Program-made: the position numbers and the translations under genes
Source of the DNA: Planctomycetota bacterium
Lineage (GTDB): Bacteria > Planctomycetota > Planctomycetia > Pirellulales > Pirellulaceae
Reading direction: 5' to 3'
NCBI GenBank assembly: GCA_029259935.1
Contig: JAJDEH010000448.1
Location: 1-63,800 of the forward strand
Length of the DNA: 63,800 nucleotides
The notes under the pieces: model-generated
Databases searched by the model: none
What the model was told of the DNA's origin: nothing
The model's input: the letters and a program-made list of their open reading frames with translations, nothing else
In this document: positions 45,676 through 54,296 of the stretch, in pieces
Position numbering within the stretch: position 1 is the first letter of the stretch
How the letters are laid out: each line of letters opens with the position of its first letter

Positions 45676-46086
45676 ATGAAAGTGGCCGTTTTCAGCACCA
45701 AGCCATATGATCGTTCGTTCCTGACAGCCGCGGCTGACCGACACGAATTCGTCTTTTTCGAACCACGGCTCGCACCGGACGCGACAAAGTTGGCCGCCGG
45801 CTTTCCCGCCGTGTGTGCCTTTGTCAATGACCAATTAGACACATCCGTTTTGACGCAACTTGCTGACCAACGGACGAATTTGATCGCGTTGCGCTGTGCG
45901 GGTTTCAACAACGTCGATTTGGCAGCAGCGCGTGACCTTGGATTGACGGTGGTTCGCGTGCCAGGCTATTCGCCCTACGCCGTGGCCGAGCACATCGACC
46001 TCGTTCAGTTTCAGTTTCTCGTTTGGTGCGGAGATTGGATAAACCGAGGCAGCTCAGCGTTGCGCCCGACTGCGGGCGGTGAATGA
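45676..46086 (+). pseudogene. truncated D-lactate dehydrogenase (LdhA-like)
   Basis: The first 106 codons match the N-terminus of LdhA-type D-2-hydroxyacid dehydrogenases ([55 protein letters not shown]). The sequence then breaks at about 45994 into unrelated codons and stops; the NAD-binding domain and active histidine are absent. It follows the stress-protein unit, where an intact ldhA would make sense for fermentation under oxygen shortage. Confidence 0.75.
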
Positions 46087-46378
46087 GACCTCTGCAGATG
46101 CGCGATCACGACACGATCCTGTCCATGATTCTCCGCTCGGACTGCACCTCGCGATACATGAGGGCGTGCCGCATCAATTTCATTACGTTGGTGGGACCCA
46201 CCGCTGCAGTTTCAGAAATTTGGATTACCAGCCCGTGAACTGTCGCAATCTCCAAACGGGGGGATGCGAGTCTCACTAAGTCGTGGAACCAGCGGAGTTT
46301 CTGAAGCCGAGCAACAAACCACCCATTTTCAGGACAGTATCGATCAGCCAACTGCGCACACAGGTGGCATCCGCCATC
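46087..46378. other. sequence after the broken ldhA, no convincing gene
   Basis: About 290 bases. Frames run on both strands (for instance a Met-rich 116-codon frame on the minus strand, 46106-46456), but none resembles a known protein and they run into the repeat at 46379. It is probably remnant or non-coding. Confidence 0.45.
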
Positions 46379-46623
46379 GTCCGCAAGGGTGAGTTCCGAG
46401 ACACTCTCCATTTGGCATTCTGGCAGGCAAACTCGTGGCAACAAATATGGTTCCATTTCTGCTGGGAGTCGTAAATGATCGGCGGCTTACAGCAACTGGG
46501 CCGAAGGCCAAAAGAGCGATCGGGAAAAGAACCCCCTGTGGTCCCCCTTGGCAAGGGGGACAAAGAAGTATGCGGGTGACCCCGCTTGGCAAGGGTGACA
46601 AAAAGGTACTGCGTGATCCCTGC
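46379..46623 (+). repeat. dispersed 240-bp repeat, copy 1
   Basis: It begins GTCCGCAAGGGTGAGTTCCG and reads through the block TTTGGCATTCTGGCAGGCAA and the palindrome CCCCCTTGGCAAGGGGG (46543-46559). The copy at 50973-51215 matches at about 90% over the first 180 bases and less after the palindrome. No coding potential beyond chance frames was seen. Confidence 0.85.
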
Positions 46624-46642
46624 GAGAGACAATAGAAAGGGC

Positions 46643-46730
46643 AGGCCGGACCGAGTTGCGATCCCACGCAAGATGGAACGAAAAAAACGACGATGTTCCG
46701 GCATCCACGAATTCAGGGAACACTGGCGGA
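46643..46730 (+). repeat. dispersed REP-like repeat, copy C (interrupts a GNAT gene)
   Basis: Starts AGGCCGGACCGAGTTGCGAT and ends ATTCAGGGAACACTGGCGGA, as in copy B (36574), with a different middle segment. Its right end lies inside the coding frame of the minus-strand acetyltransferase, replacing that protein's C-terminal half. Confidence 0.8.
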
Positions 46731-47097
46731 CTGCGGCGTCAAGCAACTGACTGGTCACCCCTTGGTTGCGGAACGGACGCTTTACGAAGAAGCACGTCAA
46801 CGACCATACACCTTTCTTGGCCTCGTCGCCCCCTAGCGACCTGAAAGTTTCCCGAGGTGCAATGGAACACCATGCAATCGGAACGTCCTCTAGGTATCCC
46901 AAAAGACCAATCGGAACGTCTTCAGAAACGCGGGTCTTCATTGACTGCTTCTTGCTAGCCTTGCCGGGTATCTGCTCCTTGTTCTCGTTCCTTCGCCACG
47001 GCATACACCAGCAATAATGTGGTGACCCCTTGCACTCGAACAGCTCCTCGAAGTGCTCCCAACGTTCGCTTGTGACGGGAAGAAATGTCAGTATCAT
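46728..47097 (-). pseudogene. GNAT acetyltransferase, truncated by a repeat
   Basis: From ATG 47097 the frame gives MILTFLPVTSERWEHFEELF, the CWCMPWR signature of a GNAT subgroup, and the acetyl-CoA-binding motif VKRPFRNQGVTSQLLDAAVR. At about 46728 it runs into the dispersed repeat (SLNSWMPEHRR from then on) and continues without homology to a stop at 46276. The second half of the domain is missing, so activity is unlikely. Confidence 0.72.
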
Positions 47098-47324
47098 CGT
47101 TGAATCGTCGTTGAATTCATTTACCCTACGGCTGCCGCGAATTTTAAGTCCTTCACGCACCCAACCAACAGCTCGGCAGCAGTCTCGCTGTTTTTGAAGT
47201 CCCGTTTCTTTTGATGTATCATTTCCGTGCCACCTGGCTTGGCCTCTTCCAAGCTAGGCTTCATAACCGGCGCATTGACTATTTGGAAGATGTCGGTCAA
47301 ATCTCACGAACGGCGAGATATTCA

Positions 47325-48611
47325 ATGAAAACAGTCCACCTCATGCGTCTTATCGTACTTTGTATCGCTTTCATTAGCCCGTCCGCCCATGCGCGGGAGG
47401 ACCCCGGGCAACAGGTGCGTCTACAGCCACCGGCAAAGGTAAATCCTGCTCTGCCAAATATTCTGCTGATCGGCGATTCCGTCGCTCAATCGTATGCGCC
47501 GCGCGCACAAGAACTACTTGGCAACGAAGCGAACGTCTATTTTACACTGACGCCGCGCGGTCTGTTTGACGGCAAGGCATTTTTGGAAGCGTGTTACAAG
47601 AAACGTGAGTGGAATCTGGTGCATCTCAACTACGGTCTGTATTCGATGCGACATGAAGATGCAGACGGTCGTTTGGCGGATTCGCCCGCAGGCAAACAAG
47701 TCGTTTCACCATTGGAATACAATCAGATTCTGTCAGGGATGATGAACTTTTTTCTGGGAAGTCAAAGAAAGCGGATCTGGGCGACCACAACACCGGTCCC
47801 CGAAGGAGCGACGGGCTACGTCGCCGGCACGGCAAAGCAGCGTAATACACAATACAAGACACTGATTGGTGCACGCCAATTCTTCATCAACGACCTTTAC
47901 AATTACGTGGATATCCGTCGCACGGACATGATGCGACCGAACAGCGTCGAGATGACCGAAGCGGGTTCACGCCTGCTTGGTGAAGTTGTGGCCGGTCGCA
48001 TCATCGAGGTACTCAACGAAGGCGGTGACAAGAAGTTGCCCTATGTCTTGCTGCTCGGAGATTCAATTTCGGGAGGCTATAACATTACCGTACGCGAGAA
48101 GCTGATGGGGAAGGCGAATGTTCTATGGGGCGGGTACCCGGATAGGGCGACACGCGTAGAAAGCACGGTTACCAATCTAGAAAAACAACTTGGCCGAAAA
48201 ATTGACATCGTCCATTTTAATTGGGGTTTGCATGCCATGAAGTTTGTAGACAACAAGAATCACTTGAAGACCCCGGAGACAGGCCATCGCTGCGTTCCAC
48301 TGGAAGACTACGACGACAATTTGGATACCTTCGTGGCCGGGATTAAGAAAACCGGTTCGAAGTTGATCTGGGCATCCACCACGCCGGTCAACGGTTCTCC
48401 CTGGGCGAAAGATGGTGATTCCGTGAACTACAATGCGGTCGCCGCTCGAGTCATGAAACGCCATGGTGTGCTGATCAATGACCTCTACACCTATGCGAAG
48501 GAAAACAAGCTGCACGACAGATACGGCGATTGTCATTTCAACGCCGAAGCATCGGCCAGATTGGCCCTTCCGATCGCCGATTCAATTCTACGCGTTTTAC
48601 AAGAGCAATGA
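47325..48611 (+). CDS. exported protein with two SGNH/GDSL-like hydrolase domains
   Basis: 428 residues from ATG 47325, which precedes the signal peptide (MRLIVLCIAFISPSAHA); an upstream frame of 38 codons is less likely to be translated. Domain 1 has LLIGDSVAQSYAPRA (D51, S52) and HLNYGLYSMRHED, but its expected C-terminal DxxH region reads RTDMMRPNSV without the histidine. Domain 2 has LLLGDSISGGYN, HFNWGLHAMK and a complete DCHFN near the end. The second domain is therefore the likely active esterase or acyl hydrolase, the first a degenerate copy. Confidence 0.82.
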   Translation: MKTVHLMRLIVLCIAFISPSAHAREDPGQQVRLQPPAKVNPALPNILLIGDSVAQSYAPRAQELLGNEANVYFTLTPRGLFDGKAFLEACYKKREWNLVHLNYGLYSMRHEDADGRLADSPAGKQVVSPLEYNQILSGMMNFFLGSQRKRIWATTTPVPEGATGYVAGTAKQRNTQYKTLIGARQFFINDLYNYVDIRRTDMMRPNSVEMTEAGSRLLGEVVAGRIIEVLNEGGDKKLPYVLLLGDSISGGYNITVREKLMGKANVLWGGYPDRATRVESTVTNLEKQLGRKIDIVHFNWGLHAMKFVDNKNHLKTPETGHRCVPLEDYDDNLDTFVAGIKKTGSKLIWASTTPVNGSPWAKDGDSVNYNAVAARVMKRHGVLINDLYTYAKENKLHDRYGDCHFNAEASARLALPIADSILRVLQEQ

Positions 48612-48714
48612 TAAAACAGCATCGATTTTGGACCTTCCGAAAAACGGCCGTCGAAATCATAAGACAAGACCGCGAAAACTCGAAACGCAAAGCTGAACGA
48701 GATTCTTCACCACA

Positions 48715-49809
48715 ATGCCCGATCGGTCTCAACTTCGAAGCCAACTCATATCCCACAGCCTCTTTCCCCAAACAACTCTTAAGAGGGCAATCGACAAGTT
48801 AGGATTCGTACAAGCCGACCCGATTCGCTCTCCGGCAAGATGCCAAGACCTCATCCTGCGACACCGCGTCAAGAATTACAAAGCAGGCGATCTCGAACGC
48901 AGATACCCGTCCCTCGACCTTGAGGAAGACTACACTTTCGCCTATGGATTCCTTCCCAGCAAAAACCGAAACGCTCTGCATCCACGAAGCGGATTCATTC
49001 TCTCCTCGTTCGAGAAGAAAGTCATCGAAACTGTCGAGAATCGAGGGCCGTCCAACTCGGTAGATCTAGAAGAGTACTGCGGCAACGAAAGCGTCCGAAA
49101 CGCTTGGGGAGGAAGCTCGAAAGCGACAAAGCAAGCTCTCGAAAAAGCCCATCGCTTCGGGTACCTCAGAGTCGCCCGCCGCGACAACGGTATCCGCGTC
49201 TACGAAATCGCTCCCAACGTAAAGCAAGAACTGGCCCCAACCGAACGCTTCGAAAAGCTTCTTCTGCTTACAGTCAATCTGTTCGGCCCCACGTGTCAAA
49301 AGTTCCTCCTATCCGAAGTACCACGATACAATCATTTGGTCCGGAGTCCCTCGGAACGGAAGAAGATCCTGCACGGCCTAGTCGACAACGGAAAGCTAGA
49401 CACGCGCCGCGTTGACGAAACCGAGTACGTATTCAAAAAAAACGCAAAATCTAGTCCGCATTCCAATGACTCAGTCAAGATCCTGGCACCCTTCGACCCA
49501 ATCGTTCGAGACCGAGACCGCTTCGAGCATCTCTGGGGCTGGACCTACCGATTCGAAGCTTACACACCCGCTGCCAAACGAGTCCGAGGATACTACGCCA
49601 TGCCCATTCTCTGGCAAGACGATGTAATCGGTTGGGCCAACGCAAAGGTTTCAGAAAAGCAACTAGCAGTAGAAATTGGATACGAACGAAAAGCCCAAAA
49701 CGTTCGAACCTTCAAAGCCGCGTTAAAGCAAGAAGTCAGCGACCTAGCCACCTTCCTTCATCTAGAACCTGACGCATGGAAACTAGCCAAACATCCCCGA
49801 TCCAAATAG
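48715..49809 (+). CDS. YcaQ-like (DUF1006) winged-helix DNA glycosylase family protein
   Basis: 364 residues. Family blocks: LGFVQADPIRSPARCQDLIL, LEEDYTFAYGFLP, ILAPFDPIVRDRDRFEHLWG and RFEAYTPAAKRVRGYYAMPI then LWQDDVIGWANAKVS. YcaQ-type enzymes remove bulky or crosslinked bases. Codons are markedly A-rich compared with neighbours, hinting at transfer. It is a single gene between the SGNH protein and a repeat-bearing stretch. Confidence 0.88.
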   Translation: MPDRSQLRSQLISHSLFPQTTLKRAIDKLGFVQADPIRSPARCQDLILRHRVKNYKAGDLERRYPSLDLEEDYTFAYGFLPSKNRNALHPRSGFILSSFEKKVIETVENRGPSNSVDLEEYCGNESVRNAWGGSSKATKQALEKAHRFGYLRVARRDNGIRVYEIAPNVKQELAPTERFEKLLLLTVNLFGPTCQKFLLSEVPRYNHLVRSPSERKKILHGLVDNGKLDTRRVDETEYVFKKNAKSSPHSNDSVKILAPFDPIVRDRDRFEHLWGWTYRFEAYTPAAKRVRGYYAMPILWQDDVIGWANAKVSEKQLAVEIGYERKAQNVRTFKAALKQEVSDLATFLHLEPDAWKLAKHPRSK

Positions 49810-50038
49810 ACACCACACGCAGAATTGGCGAATCGTCAACTCCCTTCGGCTACCTCTTCCGACCCAGACTTAACTAGCGTCGAAGTTTCACGCCGACGCA
49901 TGATGCGGATTTCCCAATTGGCGCAGAACTCAAGCCCTCAAATGGGTCATAAATTCGTGGCTTTGGGACGTCTTCTTTGCGACGATCCTATTCCTGGACT
50001 TCGATCCAGGCATCGCCCAACGCAGTGACCTTACCTTC

Positions 50039-50482
50039 GAGGACTCACTCGCCCGCAACATCACGAACCCAATTACGCCCGTCCTCTCTACTCCACAGGA
50101 TCGTAACCTGATCACCCGTGAGCAACTGGCCGACTTCATGCTTTGCCAGCTTGTCTTTCTCGCGGACGTATAAAGTGACTAATCCGTCTTCTTTCGATTC
50201 TAGTTTCACGGAAAAGTAGGTAGTCGCCACAACTACGCCTCGGGTCTGGTGATAATCTTCGAGGACTCCCTCGCCTGCAACATCACGAACCCATTTACGC
50301 CCGTCCTCTCTACCCCACAGGATCGTAACCTGGTCACCCGTGAGTAACTGGCCGACTTCGTGCTTCGCCAGCTCGTCTTTCTCGGGGATGTAGAAGGTGA
50401 CTAATCCGTCTTCTTCCGATCTTAGTTTCACGGAAAAGTAGGTAGTCGCCACAACTACGCCTCGGGTCTGGTGATTATCAAT
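50039..50482 (-). repeat. two 222-bp tandem units inside the secreted repeat protein
   Basis: Units 50261-50482 and 50039-50260 share the same order of blocks, starting GAGGACTC on the plus strand, with near-identical sequence over most of their length. They encode the two 74-residue halves of the protein above. Their similarity suggests a recent duplication. Confidence 0.9.
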
Positions 50483-50605
50483 TTCACCTGCGAACGCTTG
50501 ATTCTCCCCCGCTTCCAACAGGATCGGTGAATCGCCGAGTTGGCAAAGAACCGCGCCCGAGAGGACTGCCACGGTTACAATTACTTTTTTGGCAGCATCA
50601 TTCAT
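50045..50605 (-). CDS. secreted tandem-repeat protein with premature stop
   Basis: 186 residues from the ATG with AGGAG upstream, starting a signal peptide (MNDAAKKVIVTVAVLSGAVL). Two nearly identical 74-residue units follow (TRGVVVATTYFSVKL, then GLVTFYIPEKDELAKHEVGQ and LLTGDQVTILWGREDGR). In the last unit the codon GGA of unit 1 is TGA, ending the protein at AGE; the next 18 codons in frame (VLEGKVTALGDAWIEVQE) still read as coding. The gene is therefore probably truncated by a nonsense mutation. Function unknown. Confidence 0.7.
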   Translation of the reverse strand: MNDAAKKVIVTVAVLSGAVLCQLGDSPILLEAGENQAFAGEIDNHQTRGVVVATTYFSVKLRSEEDGLVTFYIPEKDELAKHEVGQLLTGDQVTILWGREDGRKWVRDVAGEGVLEDYHQTRGVVVATTYFSVKLESKEDGLVTLYVREKDKLAKHEVGQLLTGDQVTILWSREDGRNWVRDVAGE

Positions 50606-50972
50606 ACTTTCATCTCCTGGTAAACCGTTCGGGTATTCAACTGATGTTTCAAATTCCGTGCCTTTGACTTCGACTTCTCCCAGCGGGGGAAACCGTTCTC
50701 CAGGAACTTCTTTACGCTGGTTCGCCACTCTCCGGTATAGTAACGCCGGCGCGTTACACTCTCTTGGCATCTGCGAAACGTCGGAGCCAGCGGTCGGGCA
50801 AGGTCGCTTACGAGAGCTTTCTCGCGATGACGAGCGGGCCGCAGCGAGTTCGACCGCGTCCGTCGGGAACGGACTTCCGACGTCTCAAATTCTCGATTTG
50901 TTAACATGTGTCGGCTTCATCGACGGATGCACCTTTTGTGGAGCCCGAAAGCTACAGGGGGCATTCACCAGT

Positions 50973-51215
50973 GTCCGCAAGGGCGAGTTCCGAGACACTC
51001 TCCATTTGGCATTCTGGCAGGCAAACTCGTGGTAACGAATATGGTTCCATTTCTGCTGGGAGTCGTAGATGATCGGCTGCTTACAGCAACTGGGCCGAAG
51101 GCCGGAAGAGCGATTGGGAAAAGAACCCCCTGTGGTCTCCCTTGGCAAGGGGGACTGCAATAGTCGGGTGGTCCCCCTTGGCAAAAAGGACGAGAAGTAT
51201 TGCGAGATCTGCCTT
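50973..51215 (+). repeat. dispersed 240-bp repeat, copy 2
   Basis: Second copy of the element at 46379-46623, sharing GTCCGCAAGGGCGAGTTCCG and the GGCATTCTGGCAGGCAAACT block. The palindromic part here has CTCCCTTGGCAAGGGGG (51136-51152) followed by another partial CCCCCTTGGCA. It lies in a 700-base gap between the tandem-repeat gene and the next gene. Confidence 0.85.
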
Positions 51216-51331
51216 GGCTGCGGCGTAAGAAGTAACTGCGCGACGCGCCCGAAAACGGGTGGCACTTACACGCGGCTAGAATGCAAGGATAAGCTGTTGT
51301 TTCGCGATCGAACGTGCTGATCGGTTAGAGT

Positions 51332-52000
51332 TCATTTTCGCTGTTCGGCCAGCCACTTTTCGATCTTCTGGTGAACTGTTTCCGTTTGATAGATGGTTAG
51401 CGTTGGCGGGCGGGGAATCGTGTCGATCATGCCGGGACCACCCACGTCTTCCCAAGTGTCTACTTCGAGGTTGGCTTCTATTGTCTTGGCCAATAAAGAT
51501 AAATTCTCGGCGTCATTCTCTGGAGTACTCGGATACGCCGATTGCACCAAATCGGCCACTGGGTAAAGTCGAGGGAAAAAATTTGCCGACTCATCTTCGT
51601 CACCAATGATGGACACCGCGCCTTGATCAATCACCCAAGCCAAATCTAATTGCTTCAACAGGCCAGTCAATACATCGGCGAATGGTGCTTCGTCGGCGGA
51701 GTAGGTGATCGGCCCCAGGTGATCGGACCATTCCGTTACGGATTCGATGTCTGTCTTTTCCTCAAATGGATCGTCCTCTCGCCCAAAAGGATCGCTTCCT
51801 TCCCCAAACGGGTCTTGGCTTTTTCTAAGGTCAACCTTGATGGGAATGCCATAGTCGCGCGAGAGCGCGGCGACGACCTCGTTGGCCGGCGTCTGATCAA
51901 AGCGGACCGAGCAACGTTGCCGCCGAACTTGGCCGAGTACTCGCTCGTTCTCCAACGCGTCCTCGCCGATACATAGCGGCTCCGCCACCGCAACCCCCAT
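51332..52000 (-). CDS. hypothetical protein, secretin/STN-domain-like
   Basis: 222 residues, no clear signal peptide. The opening IRFDQTP-like stretch (CSVRFDQTPANEVVAALSRD, YGIPIKVDLRK) resembles the STN/secretin N-domain, where short pieces alternate strand and helix. A linker has three DPFG/DPFE repeats (QDPFGEGSDPFGREDDPFEE). The middle TYSADEAPFADVLTGLLKQL then WVIDQGAVSIIGDED is a second such domain. It could belong to a secretion or pilus-type assembly, but no partner gene is present. Confidence 0.6.
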   Translation of the reverse strand: MGVAVAEPLCIGEDALENERVLGQVRRQRCSVRFDQTPANEVVAALSRDYGIPIKVDLRKSQDPFGEGSDPFGREDDPFEEKTDIESVTEWSDHLGPITYSADEAPFADVLTGLLKQLDLAWVIDQGAVSIIGDEDESANFFPRLYPVADLVQSAYPSTPENDAENLSLLAKTIEANLEVDTWEDVGGPGMIDTIPRPPTLTIYQTETVHQKIEKWLAEQRK

Positions 52001-52114
52001 GCGGCGGTCGTACGCCGTCTGAAGTCGGCGACGCGTGCAGCGGCGTTGTTCAGCCAGTCACTTCTAGCTCCCCCTTGGCAAGAGAAAGCCATAGCCGCGA
52101 ATCGTTGAGGATCG

Positions 52115-52651
52115 TCAGGCACCGGCTAGAATCGCTTCCACGATCTCGTGCAAGCTGTTGCCGATCAGGTTGGGCTGTTCGATCAACTCGCCCGGTTGCC
52201 AGTGCGGACCGCGAATGAGTCCGGTGTTCGTGCCCAATCCCTTGCCGAAACCGACATCGGACGGCTTGTCGCCGATGGTCCAGCTTGCGGGGAAGTCGAT
52301 CGACGCGTTCAACTCGGCCGCGATCTGATCGGCCATGCCCGTTCGCGGCTTGCGGCATAAGCAATCGTCGTCAGGAGTATGCGGGCAAAAGGCGACGGCA
52401 TCGAGCTGAATGTCTTGCTCGCCCAGGCAATCGCGCAGGTGCCGATGCACGCGTTCCACATCCGCCATCGAATAACGGCCGCGGCCAATCCCCGATTGGT
52501 TGGTGACGACCGCCAAGGCAAAGCCCGCTTGTTGCAGTTTGCCCAAGGCCTCGATGGCTTGCTCGGTAAACTCCCAATCCTCCGGCTTATGAACGTAGCC
52601 GTGATCGACGTTGATTGTGCCGTCACGATCGAGGAAAGCTACCTTGCGCAT
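52115..52651 (-). CDS. gmhB: D-glycero-D-manno-heptose-1,7-bisphosphate 7-phosphatase (GmhB)
   Basis: 178 residues. HAD-IIIA motifs: FLDRDGTINVDHGYVH with the DxDGT nucleophile, VTNQSGIGRGRYS, the zinc-binding CPHTPDDDCLCRKPRTGM and TIGDKPSDVGFGKGLG. It removes the 7-phosphate on the way to ADP-heptose for lipopolysaccharide or S-layer glycans. It lies 2 bases after the stop of the nucleotidyltransferase gene upstream on the same strand. Confidence 0.93.
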   Translation of the reverse strand: MRKVAFLDRDGTINVDHGYVHKPEDWEFTEQAIEALGKLQQAGFALAVVTNQSGIGRGRYSMADVERVHRHLRDCLGEQDIQLDAVAFCPHTPDDDCLCRKPRTGMADQIAAELNASIDFPASWTIGDKPSDVGFGKGLGTNTGLIRGPHWQPGELIEQPNLIGNSLHEIVEAILAGA

Positions 52652-52653
52652 GA

Positions 52654-53184
52654 TTAGGGTTCGAGCTTCTTCAGGGCCGCGGTTGTCGAGCGATCGGGGA
52701 CCAGTTCAATCAGTTCGACTCTGCCTCCAAGTGATCTGACAAAATCGCCCCCCACGACCTCGTTCACTTTATAATCGGCCCCCTTGACCAGCACGTCCGG
52801 GCGCAGGGTTTCGATCAACTTCAGCGGCGTAGCTTCGGCGAACAGCACGACCAAATCGACAAACGGAAACGCCGCCAGCATGCCCATGCGGTCGGCTTCG
52901 CCGAAGATGGGCCGCCGCGGACCTTTGAGATCACGAATGGACTCGTCCGAGTTGACGCCCACGACCAGGAAGTCTCCCAGCTTTCGCGCTTCGCGCAGGA
53001 TCTGCAGATGCCCTTGGTGCAGGATGTCGAAACAGCCATTGGTAAACACGACTTGTTGGCCTTGTTGCTGACTGGCCGCGACGACAGCGCGAGCGTCGTC
53101 GACCACCCGAACTTTGTGGTCGGTGTCTTCCCAAACGGGCCGGTTATCGCCTGCCGGCCAAGCGTCGTCATTTGGCGATGACAT
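52654..53184 (-). CDS. rfaE2: heptose-1-phosphate adenylyltransferase (RfaE2/HldE C-terminal type)
   Basis: 176 residues. The nucleotidyltransferase core VVFTNGCFDILHQGHLQILR has the HxGH signature; VVGVNSDESIRDLKGPRRPI and LIETLRPDVLVKGADYKVNE complete the family pattern. It makes ADP-D-glycero-D-manno-heptose as a stand-alone transferase, the kinase half being absent. It precedes gmhB by 2 bases, so both act in one pathway. Confidence 0.93.
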   Translation of the reverse strand: MSSPNDDAWPAGDNRPVWEDTDHKVRVVDDARAVVAASQQQGQQVVFTNGCFDILHQGHLQILREARKLGDFLVVGVNSDESIRDLKGPRRPIFGEADRMGMLAAFPFVDLVVLFAEATPLKLIETLRPDVLVKGADYKVNEVVGGDFVRSLGGRVELIELVPDRSTTAALKKLEP

Positions 53185-53254
53185 GGATTCCAGTCTCTAT
53201 AGCCCGTTGATTTCGAAATCCCTGGTTTCCGGATTTCTTACTCGCCCGCGCGGA

Positions 53255-54118
53255 TTAAGTCAAAACGGGCACCGATAAGTGTCGTAAAACATCCTTCTCA
53301 ATTTCTTCAACCGGTGGATCGAATTCGAACTCGTCGATAACGATAGCCTCCGTTTGAAACGGGTTCCAGTACCGTTCGTACTTCATGCGACTGGTCATGC
53401 CGCGGGCCCATTTTCTTTTGTCCGTCCATACCAGGTGCGGCGTTTTGCAAAGCGATGCCAAATGCATGGGGCCTGAGGAGGGGCCGATCACCAGCCGTGT
53501 CGAGGCGATGAGGTTCATCGTTTGGTCAAGCGGGACGTCTCGGTGGTCGATGATGTCGCCGTCGACATCCACCGTCGCTCGGGAAAGGCCAATGCAGCCA
53601 ACACGCAGACCCTGCCGCGACAAACTCGAAATCAGCGCTTCCCATTTGGATTCGTTCCAATTACGGTCGGTGCCGAAGTTGCGGCCGCGCGGATGAAACA
53701 AGACGTCCGTTTCCAAATCCGCTTGACGCTCGCCAAAAGGAATGAACTGCTGGCGGGTCAGCGGTTGATGACCTAGCGGCTTCAAATGGTCGGCGTCGCG
53801 GGGAACCAGATCAAGCACTCGCTGGACTTCCCGAGGATTTTCAATTTGCCGCGCTTGATTGCATTCGGCGGTGCCGCGAATCTGATGCGGCACGAAATCG
53901 GTGGCAAAATCGGCGTACAGCGCCTCGTTCCCCCGCCGGCAACAGACCACGGTGCTGTCATATTCCCTGGACAATGCCCGTACGAAGGCCTGCCAATTCA
54001 GCAGTTCCCAGCCGAATTCTCCGACCCACGGCCCGACAAAGAGCGTGGGCTTCTTGGGACCGCCCCGTCGCAAGAAATGAGGCCGAAACCACCAGCTAAG
54101 ATAGTCGCGGCGGATCAT
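53255..54118 (-). CDS. glycosyltransferase family 9-like (heptosyltransferase-type)
   Basis: 287 residues. LFVGPWVGEFGWELLNWQAF, then LFHPRGRNFGTDRNWNESKW and the acceptor/donor motif LVIGPSSGPMHLASLCKTPH followed by VWTDKRKWARGM fit the GT9/ADP-heptose transferase C-terminal half. It is shorter than typical WaaF/WaaC proteins. The location near heptose-biosynthesis genes supports a role in envelope glycan assembly, though the gene order is interrupted by the cassette boundary at 53250. Confidence 0.8.
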   Translation of the reverse strand: MIRRDYLSWWFRPHFLRRGGPKKPTLFVGPWVGEFGWELLNWQAFVRALSREYDSTVVCCRRGNEALYADFATDFVPHQIRGTAECNQARQIENPREVQRVLDLVPRDADHLKPLGHQPLTRQQFIPFGERQADLETDVLFHPRGRNFGTDRNWNESKWEALISSLSRQGLRVGCIGLSRATVDVDGDIIDHRDVPLDQTMNLIASTRLVIGPSSGPMHLASLCKTPHLVWTDKRKWARGMTSRMKYERYWNPFQTEAIVIDEFEFDPPVEEIEKDVLRHLSVPVLT

Positions 54119-54296
54119 TGATCTTTCATTTTGTCAGTGAATATAGAAAACTCTCCAGTCGTTGAGCCAGGAACGACTGTCTCGGACCGATAACAGAGGG
54201 AGCAGTATGGTTGCTGAGCCCGTCTTGTTTCAAGACCGATATGGTCAAATCTGATTTGAAGGACGGCCTCCCGGACGGACCCGCTGACTGATCTCC

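Noticed and set aside
46106..46456. 116-codon minus-strand frame as a gene
   Set aside because: It runs through the dispersed repeat and has no recognisable domain or ribosome site.
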